Shown here one piece after another: positions 56,785 to 64,000 of a stretch of 64,000 nucleotides of DNA. This DNA comes from Bog-756 sp035949055. Its GTDB lineage: Bacteria > Actinomycetota > Acidimicrobiia > Acidimicrobiales > RAAP-2. Position 1 is the first letter of the stretch; each line of letters opens with the position of its first letter. The stretch covers positions 1 through 64,000 of the forward strand of contig DASZIO010000012.1 of assembly GCA_035949055.1 (NCBI GenBank), read 5' to 3'. The translations under genes and the position numbers were made by a program. Below the pieces are notes generated by a model, which searched no databases, was not told where the DNA came from, and saw only the letters and a program-made list of their open reading frames with translations.

Positions 56785-59571
56785 ATGGCGCGCCTCGCTC
56801 CGATTTCCGTCCCAGGAGACCCCGCCCGAATGCCATTCGTCTTCGACTTCGACCACGCTCACCGCAAGCCGCCCATGGAGATGAAGGACCTACTCGGCGG
56901 CAAGGGGGCCAACCTGGCCGAGATGACGTCTGTGCTCGGCTTGCCGGTGCCACCCGGCTTCACCATCGGGACCACCGCCTGCCGAAGCTATATGGAGACC
57001 GGTTGGCCCGACGCGCTCACCGGTGAGGTGGCCCGGGCCCGGGCCCGGCTCGAGAAGGCCATGGGCAAGCGGATCGGTGACCCGAGCGACCCGCTGTTGG
57101 TGTCGGTGCGCTCGGGGGCGAAGTTCTCGATGCCGGGGATGATGGATACGGTTCTCAACCTCGGCCTCAACGACCAATCGGTCGAGGGTCTGGCCAAGCA
57201 GACCGACGACGAGCGGTTTGCCTTCGACTCCTACCGACGGTTCGTGGCCATGTACGGCCGCATCGTCTTGGACATCCCGGCCCACGAGTTCGACGGGCTC
57301 CTCGATGCGGCCAAGGAGCTGGCCGGGACCACCTCGGACGCGGGCATCCCGATCGAGCTTCTCCGCTACCTGGTCGACGCCTACCAGCAGATCGTCGAGC
57401 GGGCCACCGGGAAGCCCTTTCCCCAGGACCCCGACGAGCAGCTGCGCGGTGCCATCGAAGCGGTGTTCGCCTCCTGGAACGGCCCTCGGGCCGTGGCCTA
57501 CCGGGTGCGGGAGCGCATCCCCCACGACCTGGGCACGGCCGTCAACGTACAAGCCATGGTGTTCGGGAACCGGGACGACAACTCGGGGACCGGGGTGGGC
57601 TTCACCCGCGACCCGGCCACCGGCACGCCCGGGGAGTACGGCGACTTCCTGCTGAACGCCCAAGGCGAGGACGTGGTAGCCGGCATCCGGAACACTGAGC
57701 CCCTCTCGGCCCTGAAGGAGAGCTTCCCGGCGGTCCACCGCCAACTCCTGGCCATCTTCCGGCGCCTCGAGGTTCACTACCGGGACATGTGCGATACGGA
57801 GTTCACCATCGAGCAGGGCAAGCTCTGGATGCTCCAGACCCGGGTGGGCAAGCGGACCGGCCTGGCGGCACTGCGCATGGCCGTGGACATGGTCAGGGAG
57901 AGGTCCATCAAGCTGACCAAGGACGAAGCGGTGCAGCGCATCACCGCCGAGCACCTCGAGCAGGTGCTCCACCCCCAGTTCTCCGGTTCAGGCCACGTCG
58001 TGCTGACCCGGGGCCTCGGGGCCTCCCCGGGCGCGGCGGTGGGGCGGGTCTACCTGACGGCCGACGACGCCCAGGCGGCAGCCGAGCGGGGCGAGAAGGT
58101 GGTTCTGGTCCGCAACGAGACGTCGCCGGAGGACGTTCACGGCATGCTGGCGGCCGAGGGCATCCTCACCGCCCGCGGGGGGCTGGTCAGCCACGCCGCC
58201 GTGGTGGCTCGCGGGTGGGGCAAGCCGGCCGTGGTTGGGGCCGAGGCCCTGCGCCTAGGCGGTACCTCGTTCTCCGTCGGCGACACCGAGGTCAGCGAAG
58301 GCGACTGGATCTCGGTGGACGGCACCAACGGCACGGTGATGCTCGGCCAGGTCCCGGTGACCGAAGGGGAGACGCCCGCCGAATTCGAGATCGTCCTCGG
58401 TTGGGCGGATGTGGCCCGGGCCGGTCACCTCGGCGTGCGGGCCAATGCCGACAACGGCCCCGATGCGGCCAATGCTCGCCGCCACGGTGCCGAGGGCATC
58501 GGCCTCTGTCGCACCGAGCACATGTTCCTCGGCGAGGACCGGCTGCCCATCGTCCGCCGCATGATCCTGGCCTCGAGCCCGGGGGAGGAGGAGTCGGCGC
58601 TCGAGGCCCTGCGCCAGGCCCAGCGGACCGACTTCCTCGAGATCCTCGAGGCCATGGACGGCCTGCCGGTGACCATCAGGTTGCTCGATCCACCCCTTCA
58701 CGAGTTCCTGCCGAAGACGGAGGACCTGGCGATCAAGGAGGCGACGGAGGGCTTGACCCCCGAGGAGCAGCGTCTGTACCGGGCCGCGCTGGCCTGGCAT
58801 GAGCACAACCCGATGCTCGGCACCCGGGGCGTGCGGCTCGGCGTGATCAAGCCCGGGCTGTACGCCATGCAGGTCCGGGCCCTCATGGAGGCGGCTCTGG
58901 CTCGGGCCAAGGCCGGAGGCCACCCGATCGTCGAGATCATGATCCCCCTGACCACATCGCGCGACGAGATGGCCCTGGCCCGGTCGTGGGTGGAGGCGGC
59001 CATCGCCGAGACGAAGGAGGCCTCGGCCACCACGCGCCCGCGGGCCAAGGGATCGCCGTCGGCCAAGAGCCGGACCGGATCACTCGAAGTGGTCATCGGC
59101 ACGATGATCGAGACGCCCAGGGCGGCGCTGCGAGCCGGTGAGATCGCCGAAGTAGCCGACTTCTTCTCCTTCGGCACCAACGACCTGACCCAGATGACCT
59201 ACGGGTTCAGTCGCGACGACGTCGAAGGACGGATGATGTCGGCCTACCTGGACCTCGGCTTGTTGACGAGGAACCCCTTCGAGGTGGTGGATCCGGACGG
59301 CGTGGGTGAGCTCGTCCGGCTGGCGGTGGAACGCGGCCGGTCGACCCGGCCCTCGCTCAAGGTGGGCGTCTGCGGTGAACACGGCGGCGATCCTGAGTCC
59401 ATCGTCACCTTCGCCCGGGCCGGCGTGGACTATGTCAGCTGTTCGCCCTTCCGCGTGCCGATCGCTCGACTGGCCGCAGCCCAGGCCGTGCTGGCCGGTG
59501 GCACGACCGGCCCGCAGCCCAGCCGCCGGAAGGGCGCGGCCCGGGCCCGGGCTCGGGCCCGACGCCGGTGA
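56785..59571 (+). CDS. ppdK: Pyruvate, phosphate dikinase
   Basis: 928 aa (an ATG at 56830 gives the more usual N-terminus MPFVFDFDHAH). ATP-grasp domain: DLLGGKGANLAEMTSVLGLPVPPGF and RSGAKFSMPGMMDTVLNLGLN. Central phosphohistidine domain: TARGGLVSHAAVVARGWGKP with the catalytic His in SHAA. C-terminal TIM barrel for PEP/pyruvate with SFGTNDLTQM and the catalytic Cys in KVGVCGEHGGDP. Interconverts pyruvate + ATP + Pi and PEP + AMP + PPi, supporting gluconeogenesis or PPi-linked glycolysis. Followed by a ~100-bp gap before dnaG. Confidence 0.96.
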   Translation: MARLAPISVPGDPARMPFVFDFDHAHRKPPMEMKDLLGGKGANLAEMTSVLGLPVPPGFTIGTTACRSYMETGWPDALTGEVARARARLEKAMGKRIGDPSDPLLVSVRSGAKFSMPGMMDTVLNLGLNDQSVEGLAKQTDDERFAFDSYRRFVAMYGRIVLDIPAHEFDGLLDAAKELAGTTSDAGIPIELLRYLVDAYQQIVERATGKPFPQDPDEQLRGAIEAVFASWNGPRAVAYRVRERIPHDLGTAVNVQAMVFGNRDDNSGTGVGFTRDPATGTPGEYGDFLLNAQGEDVVAGIRNTEPLSALKESFPAVHRQLLAIFRRLEVHYRDMCDTEFTIEQGKLWMLQTRVGKRTGLAALRMAVDMVRERSIKLTKDEAVQRITAEHLEQVLHPQFSGSGHVVLTRGLGASPGAAVGRVYLTADDAQAAAERGEKVVLVRNETSPEDVHGMLAAEGILTARGGLVSHAAVVARGWGKPAVVGAEALRLGGTSFSVGDTEVSEGDWISVDGTNGTVMLGQVPVTEGETPAEFEIVLGWADVARAGHLGVRANADNGPDAANARRHGAEGIGLCRTEHMFLGEDRLPIVRRMILASSPGEEESALEALRQAQRTDFLEILEAMDGLPVTIRLLDPPLHEFLPKTEDLAIKEATEGLTPEEQRLYRAALAWHEHNPMLGTRGVRLGVIKPGLYAMQVRALMEAALARAKAGGHPIVEIMIPLTTSRDEMALARSWVEAAIAETKEASATTRPRAKGSPSAKSRTGSLEVVIGTMIETPRAALRAGEIAEVADFFSFGTNDLTQMTYGFSRDDVEGRMMSAYLDLGLLTRNPFEVVDPDGVGELVRLAVERGRSTRPSLKVGVCGEHGGDPESIVTFARAGVDYVSCSPFRVPIARLAAAQAVLAGGTTGPQPSRRKGAARARARARRR

Positions 59572-59683
59572 CCAGCGGGGGCACCACCCGGCCGGCGCCC
59601 GGTCGGCCCTCCGACTCCCTCCCGTCCGCTGCCCCCTGACGGCCGCCCCGGGTGACGCCGAATGGCCGCGGCCGGCCACGCGG

Positions 59684-59689
59684 TACCGT
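59684..59689 (+). promoter_or_regulatory. -10 element of dnaG (leaderless)
   Basis: TACCGT, 8 nt before the ATG at 59698. Confidence 0.5.
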
Positions 59690-59697
59690 CGTCGTCC

Positions 59698-61659
59698 ATG
59701 GGCATCCCCGATGAGGACGTCGCCCGGGTCCGGGCCGCAACCGACATCGTCGCCCTGATCGGAGAGCACGCCGCCCTCAAGCGCCAAGGCCGTCGCTGGG
59801 TCGGGCTGTGCCCGTTCCACAGCGAGAAGACCCCGTCGTTCAGCGTCAATGCCGAGGAGGGCTTCTACTACTGCTTCGGCTGCCAGGCCAAGGGGGACGC
59901 CATCAGCTTCGTGCGGGCCGTTGAGCACCTGGATTTTGTCGATGCTGTGCACCGCCTGGCTGACCGGTCAGGCATCACCGTGCACGAGGACGCCCAGTCG
60001 GGTCGGGACAGCCAGCGGCGCAAGGCCTTCCTAGAGGTGATGGAGAAGGCCGTCGACTGGTACCACCGGCGGCTGCTGGGGGGCCCCGACGGCGGACGGG
60101 CCCGGGACTACCTTCGCAGCCGCGGTTACGACGGTGAGGTGGTGCGCCGGTTCCGTCTCGGTTGGGCACCCGACGAGTGGGACGCGCTGTGCGTCGGTCT
60201 CGAGCTACCCCAAGAGAGCGCGGTCGGGAGTGGCCTCGGGTTCGTGAATCGACGGGGACGGTTGCAGGACGCGTTCCGGGCGCGGATCCTGTTCCCGATC
60301 TGCGATCCCTCCGGCCATCCGGTGGCGCTCGGGGGCCGGGTCCTGCCCGGCAGTGGCGATCCAGCCAAGTACAAGAACTCCTCGGAGACGCCCATCTACT
60401 CGAAGCGGCGGACGCTCTATGCGCTCAACTGGGCCAAGCAGGACATCATCAAGACCGGCGAGGTTGTCGTCTGCGAGGGGTACACCGATGTCATCGGGCT
60501 CTTCGGGGCCGGGGTGGAGCGCGCCGTGGCCACCTGTGGGACGGCACTCGCCGAAGAGCACGTGAAGCTCCTGCGCAACTTCGCCTCGAGGGTGGTTCTG
60601 GCCTTCGATGCCGATGGCGCAGGCCAATCGGCCGCCGGCCGCTTTTACGAGTGGGAACGACGGCTGGAGATCGATGTGGCGGTCGCCGACCTCCCGCCGG
60701 GCTCCGACCCCGGTGAGATGGCCCGGAGCGACCCGGAGGGACTTCGGGACGCCGTCGAGCAGGCCAAGCCGTTCCTACGTTTCCGGGTGGAGCGGATCCT
60801 CGATGCGGCCCAGCTCGACACGTCCGAGGGACGGGCGAAGGCGGCCGACGCCGCGCTGGTAGCCGTGGCCGAGCACCCGGACGACCTGGTCCGCGATCAG
60901 TACCTGATGCAGGTGGCCGAGCGCTGCCATCTCGAGCCGTCCCAGCTCCGCCTGCGGCTCGAGCGTCTCCGGAACGAGCGGGCCCGAACGCCGCCAGCCC
61001 ATTCGAGAGCCGGATCGGAGACTCGGGGCCGACGGCGGAGCCGTCCCGCGGCCGGGGACGAGTCGTGGGTCCGCGAGCCCGACGGCGACGGCGACGGGCC
61101 GGTCCCCGCCGGGGACTCGACGGAGTGGCGCGGACGGCTCGGGAACGGGGGAGAGACCTCGGGGGGGCGGCGTACTCCGGACGGGCGGCGTCCCCCGGCC
61201 GGAAACGGGTCGGCCCGCGAGTTCCGACCGGGACTCGAGGCACTGCGGCTGGCCATCCACCGCCCGGACGATGTGGGGGATCGACTCGAGACCGCGTTGT
61301 TCCGCGACGACCTGCAGCGTGCCGCGTTCCAGTCCCTGGTCGACGCGGACGATCTCCATCAAGCCATCGACTCGGCCTCCCCGCCGGTTCAGGCCTTGCT
61401 GGTCCGCCTCACGGTGGAGGAGCCGACCAGCGAACCTGGCGATGTGGTGTTGCAGCTGGTCCGGGATGCAGCCCGTCGAGAGCTTCGGGTGATCACCGCT
61501 GAGGCGCGCACGTCGGCTGCCGCAGCTCAGGAGGCAGCTGACGTGACTGCCTGGGTTCAGGAGCTCGACGATCCCGCCGCCTCGGCCGCGGCGACGGCCA
61601 GGTTGGTAGCCTGGCTCGTAGTGAGAGCACGAACGAACAGTCCGGGGGAGGAGGGGTGA
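59698..61659 (+). CDS. dnaG: DNA primase DnaG
   Basis: 653 aa from ATG 59698; an ATG at 59662 would add 12 non-conserved residues. Zinc-ribbon CPFHSEKTPSFSV...YYCFGCQAKGD, RNA polymerase domain with FPICDPSGHPVALGGR and YKNSSETPIYSKRRTLY, Toprim motifs CEGYTDVIGL and FDADGAG. The C-terminal DnaB-binding region is preceded by a low-complexity Arg/Gly/Pro linker (about residues 430-510). Makes RNA primers for replication. Overlaps rpoD by GTGA. Confidence 0.96.
   Translation: MGIPDEDVARVRAATDIVALIGEHAALKRQGRRWVGLCPFHSEKTPSFSVNAEEGFYYCFGCQAKGDAISFVRAVEHLDFVDAVHRLADRSGITVHEDAQSGRDSQRRKAFLEVMEKAVDWYHRRLLGGPDGGRARDYLRSRGYDGEVVRRFRLGWAPDEWDALCVGLELPQESAVGSGLGFVNRRGRLQDAFRARILFPICDPSGHPVALGGRVLPGSGDPAKYKNSSETPIYSKRRTLYALNWAKQDIIKTGEVVVCEGYTDVIGLFGAGVERAVATCGTALAEEHVKLLRNFASRVVLAFDADGAGQSAAGRFYEWERRLEIDVAVADLPPGSDPGEMARSDPEGLRDAVEQAKPFLRFRVERILDAAQLDTSEGRAKAADAALVAVAEHPDDLVRDQYLMQVAERCHLEPSQLRLRLERLRNERARTPPAHSRAGSETRGRRRSRPAAGDESWVREPDGDGDGPVPAGDSTEWRGRLGNGGETSGGRRTPDGRRPPAGNGSAREFRPGLEALRLAIHRPDDVGDRLETALFRDDLQRAAFQSLVDADDLHQAIDSASPPVQALLVRLTVEEPTSEPGDVVLQLVRDAARRELRVITAEARTSAAAAQEAADVTAWVQELDDPAASAAATARLVAWLVVRARTNSPGEEG
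61607..61612 (+). promoter_or_regulatory. Possible internal promoter for rpoD in dnaG
   Basis: TAGCCT within the dnaG 3' end, about 43 nt before the rpoD start, with GGGGGAGGAGG between as a ribosome site. Confidence 0.35.
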
Positions 61660-63140
61660 TCGCTGAGCGGGGTTCGCGTCTCGTGACAGTGGAGGAGGAG
61701 CGCGTCGATGTTTCTCCCGCGGCGAACGCCGCCACCAGCGCAACGCTCGAAGTGCTTCCCGCCGATCAATTCGATGCGCTCATTCGCCTGGGACTGGCGC
61801 GCGGTGGCTTGACGCAGGACGATGTCATAACGGTGCTTCGATCGGTCGAGTTGAATGCTGATCTCATCTCCGACATCGTGGAACGGATCCGCGCCGCGGG
61901 CATCAAGTTCACGTACGACACCGGCGAGACCACCGTCGTCCCAATGGACAGTGCGACGACCGACGGCCTTGCCGACTCGCTGCTCGACGATGTGGCCCTG
62001 GCGCCGGATGGAACTGAACCAACCGCGGGCAGCGATCGGCGCCAGCCGGCGCGCCTCTTGGAGATGGAACCCCCCACCGCTCCCGTGCGGCGCAATGGAC
62101 GGACACCGGTCCCCGATGAGGATGAGGCACCGGTCCGGACCCGGGCTCGACCCGAGCGCCCGGCCCGTCGTGGGCCCGACCGGGACGGATACGGCGACGG
62201 CGACGCGTTCAGAGGATCGGCCGCCGATCCGGTGCACATGTATCTCAAGGAGATCGGCAAGGTCAAGCTTCTCAACGCCGCCCTCGAGGTGGAGTTGGCC
62301 GAGCGGATCCTGGCCGGCAACATCGCGGCGGAACGGCTGGCGGCTTTCGAGGGCGGTCCCGGCGGGAGCTATCCCGACCGGGTGAAGGACCGGGTCATGG
62401 TGCGGAGGGGTCAGTCGGCCAAGGAGGCGTTGATCGAGGCCAACCTCCGGCTCGTGGTATCGATCGCCAAACGGTACCGAAACCGCGGGCTGGCTTTTCT
62501 GGATCTCATCCAAGAGGGAAACCTCGGACTGATGCGGGCGGTCGAGAAGTTCGACCACACCAAGGGGTTCAAGTTCTCGACGTACGCCACGTGGTGGATC
62601 CGACAGGCCATCACTCGTGCCATCGCCGATCAGGCTCGGACCATTCGCATTCCCGTGCACATGGTGGAGACGATCAACAAGGTTGTCTGGGCCCAACGCC
62701 AGCTCCTCCAGGAGCTCGGACGCGAGCCCAGCTCCGAAGAAGTGGCCGGCCGTGTGGACTTCTCCATCGAGCGCGTGCGGGAGATCCAACGCATCAACCA
62801 GGACACGGTCTCGCTCGAACAGCCGATGGGGGACGAGGACGATTTCAGCCTGTCGGATCTGATCGAGGACCGCGAGGCGGTGGTCCCCGATGACGCCGCC
62901 GCCCGGATCATGCTCGACGACGCGGTGAAGGAGGCGCTCGGCCATCTCGCGCCCCGTGAGCAGGACGTCGTGCGGCTCCGCTTCGGGTTGGAGGACGGCA
63001 AGATCAGGACGCTCGAAGAGGTCGGCAAGGCGTTCGGCGTGACCCGCGAACGGATCAGGCAGATCGAGGCCAAGACGTTGGCGAAACTACGCCGGCCGGA
63101 ATCGGCACAGCTTCTGCGCGACTACCTCGACGAGGCCTGA
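61656..63140 (+). CDS. rpoD: RNA polymerase principal sigma factor (RpoD/SigA, group 1)
   Basis: 494 aa from GTG 61656; the ribosome site is unusually close to this GTG, and a second GTG at 61683 is possible. Region 1.1-like N-terminus, acidic variable segment, then region 1.2 (DPVHMYLKEIGKVKLLNAALEVELAERI), region 2 (NLRLVVSIAKRYRNRGLAFLDLIQEGNLGLMRAVEKFDHTKGFKFSTYATWWIRQAITRAIADQART), region 3 and region 4.2 (GVTRERIRQIEAKTLAKLRRP). Directs housekeeping transcription from the -10 elements (TANNNT) listed in this window. Confidence 0.97.
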   Translation: MIAERGSRLVTVEEERVDVSPAANAATSATLEVLPADQFDALIRLGLARGGLTQDDVITVLRSVELNADLISDIVERIRAAGIKFTYDTGETTVVPMDSATTDGLADSLLDDVALAPDGTEPTAGSDRRQPARLLEMEPPTAPVRRNGRTPVPDEDEAPVRTRARPERPARRGPDRDGYGDGDAFRGSAADPVHMYLKEIGKVKLLNAALEVELAERILAGNIAAERLAAFEGGPGGSYPDRVKDRVMVRRGQSAKEALIEANLRLVVSIAKRYRNRGLAFLDLIQEGNLGLMRAVEKFDHTKGFKFSTYATWWIRQAITRAIADQARTIRIPVHMVETINKVVWAQRQLLQELGREPSSEEVAGRVDFSIERVREIQRINQDTVSLEQPMGDEDDFSLSDLIEDREAVVPDDAAARIMLDDAVKEALGHLAPREQDVVRLRFGLEDGKIRTLEEVGKAFGVTRERIRQIEAKTLAKLRRPESAQLLRDYLDEA

Positions 63141-63571
63141 CCGGAGGCCCGCCCCAGGGTCGCCACCTGCCGGCGATGGTACCGAGTCGGCCGAGCGGGT
63201 GGTTCGGGCCGGTCGCGCCGGTGATTGAGGGCACTGGCCAGGTCCTCGGCGAGATCGACGGCGATGGCATCGGCCGCCTGATCACCGTTTCGCCATCCGA
63301 GCCGGACGCCGATTGTGTCCTTCAGCCTCTCGACCCCGAGGTTGGCCACCGCCCTTGACTTGGTGCCCACGAGCGCGGCAGTGCCTGAAACCGGCGCCGA
63401 ACGGCCCACGTGGGTGACGGCCCGCACGATCTGGAGGTATCGGTCTCGACCGGCTTTCGCCCCCAAGGCGTAGCCGAGACCGAAGGCGATGACCGTGCCG
63501 ACCCGAGGCTTCACCGGCCCATTCTGCACTGACCGAGGCTCCCTCGCCATTGCCAGCCGATTGGTGACCAC
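63122..63571 (-). CDS. YtxH-like small protein of unknown function
   Basis: 149 aa by the longest start (GTG 63571); ATG at 63550 is as likely. A hydrophobic segment VIAFGLGYALGAKAGRDRYLQIV resembles the actinobacterial YtxH-type membrane-anchored proteins (GYxLGxKAGRxRY), followed by a helical region with VERLKDTIGVRLGWRNGDQAADAIAVDLAEDLASAL and an Arg/Pro-rich tail. The 3' end overlaps that of rpoD by 19 bp. No function recognised. Confidence 0.6.
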   Translation of the reverse strand: MVTNRLAMAREPRSVQNGPVKPRVGTVIAFGLGYALGAKAGRDRYLQIVRAVTHVGRSAPVSGTAALVGTKSRAVANLGVERLKDTIGVRLGWRNGDQAADAIAVDLAEDLASALNHRRDRPEPPARPTRYHRRQVATLGRASGQASSR

Positions 63572-63625
63572 CGGCTAGTGTCCTCAGGCGCGCCAGCGCA
63601 GCCCGGCGTCGCCGCGCCGCACGTT

Positions 63626-63698
63626 TCCGGGGTAGCTCAATCGGCAGAGCAAGCGGCTGTTAACCGCTAGGTTGAGAGTTCGAGTCTCTCCCCCGGAG
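63626..63698 (+). tRNA. tRNA-Asn (anticodon GTT)
   Basis: 73 nt. Acceptor stem TCCGGGG/CCCCGGA (63626-63632 with 63691-63697), discriminator G at 63698, D-arm GCTCAATCGGCAGAGC, anticodon stem AGCGG/CCGCT with loop CTGTTAA holding GTT (63659-63661), variable AGGTT, T-arm GAGAG-TTCGAGT-CTCTC. CCA is not encoded. A possible -10 TAGTGT lies at 63576-63581. Confidence 0.95.
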
Positions 63699-63871
63699 CT
63701 TTCCCGAATCCGCTGTCCCCGGAGGTTCATTCGAATCGCGGTGGGTCAGGTGTGAACACTCCCGGCGATGTCGCCCCGGAGGGCCTGTCGGGGATCAGCG
63801 CACAAGCTCGCGGGTGGGTCTGCAGTCGACACGATGCAGGTTCGCGGGCCATCTCTGGCAAGATTGCGTCC

Positions 63872-64000
63872 GTGGGGATTCGCAACCAACCGGCGCGGAT
63901 TGTCGTCGTCGTCGGACTATGGGCCATGTGGGTCCTCTGGACAGTCACGCGGTTCACCAGCACCATGATCGTGACCCTTCCGTCCACCTCCACCACCTGT
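63872..64000 (+). CDS. Membrane or secreted protein, cut by window edge
   Basis: Only the first 43 codons from GTG 63872 are visible, open to the window edge. MGIRNQPARIVVVVGLWAMWVLWTVTRFTSTMIVTLP has a basic start and a hydrophobic helix, so it is a signal peptide or membrane anchor. A -10-like AAGATT lies 6 nt before the GTG (leaderless type). No family can be assigned. The gap 63699-63871 before it holds no other feature I can support. Confidence 0.5.
   Translation, partial: MGIRNQPARIVVVVGLWAMWVLWTVTRFTSTMIVTLPSTSTTC

Overview
The window reads as chromosomal DNA of a very GC-rich actinobacterium, most likely an Acidimicrobiia-type lineage. That placement is an inference: there is no rRNA gene here. 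It rests on F420-type oxidoreductases, a BldD-family regulator, an IdeR/DtxR-type repressor, an actinobacterial LexA box, a mycobacterial-type CYP51 operon, abundant GTG/TTG starts, and many -10 elements (TANNNT) sitting 6-9 nt before a start codon, the hallmark of leaderless transcripts. No phage, insertion sequence, CRISPR array or plasmid origin was seen.

Layout. 1-5.8 kb: a truncated small membrane protein and the SOS mutasome cassette imuA'-imuB-dnaE2 under a perfect LexA palindrome. 5.8-6.14 kb: an intergenic stretch with hairpins and a possible small RNA. 6.1-11.6 kb: single genes (cation/proton antiporter, VOC, DJ-1/PfpI, GNAT, SRPBCC, serine beta-lactamase-like). 11.6-17.1 kb: a seven-gene reverse-strand operon with sterol 14-alpha-demethylase (CYP51), its ferredoxin, two SDR/P450 partners and a TetR regulator, starting at a palindromic operator/promoter. 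17.3-23.2 kb: a divergent catabolic cluster (3-hydroxyisobutyrate-dehydrogenase-like, CMD, SDR, enoyl-CoA hydratase, LLM oxidoreductase, thioesterase, solute-binding lipoprotein). 23.3-25.5 kb: rpsT and lepA, divergent.

25.6-34.5 kb is a surface-glycan module: a Wzt/Wzm-type ABC exporter, four glycosyltransferases, a PAP2-like membrane protein and a two-domain alpha/beta hydrolase. A paralogue of this hydrolase lies 15 kb away at 44.2-46.0 kb. 35-44 kb is core housekeeping: dtxR, CIRCE-hrcA-dnaJ-rsmE, a BldD-like regulator with its c-di-GMP motif, an excisionase-type HTH gene, HIT, phoH-ybeY-corC-era. 46-53.4 kb: DinG-type helicase, TauE, uppS-(membrane protein)-recO-hemW-glyS. 53.4-56.7 kb: a small dehydrogenase group (two SDRs, a SnoaL-like protein, a dihydrodipicolinate-reductase-like enzyme). 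56.8-64 kb: ppdK, dnaG-rpoD, a YtxH-like protein, tRNA-Asn and the start of a membrane protein cut by the window edge.

Together the genes link stress-induced mutagenesis, lipid/sterol-type oxidation and CoA-ester catabolism, export of a surface polysaccharide, and central replication/translation functions. Points most worth a second look are the sterol-demethylase operon with its operator, the reduced ImuB and the LexA box over a leaderless start, the paired double-hydrolase paralogues with altered nucleophile elbows, the 5.9-6.14 kb candidate RNA, and the pervasive leaderless promoter architecture.
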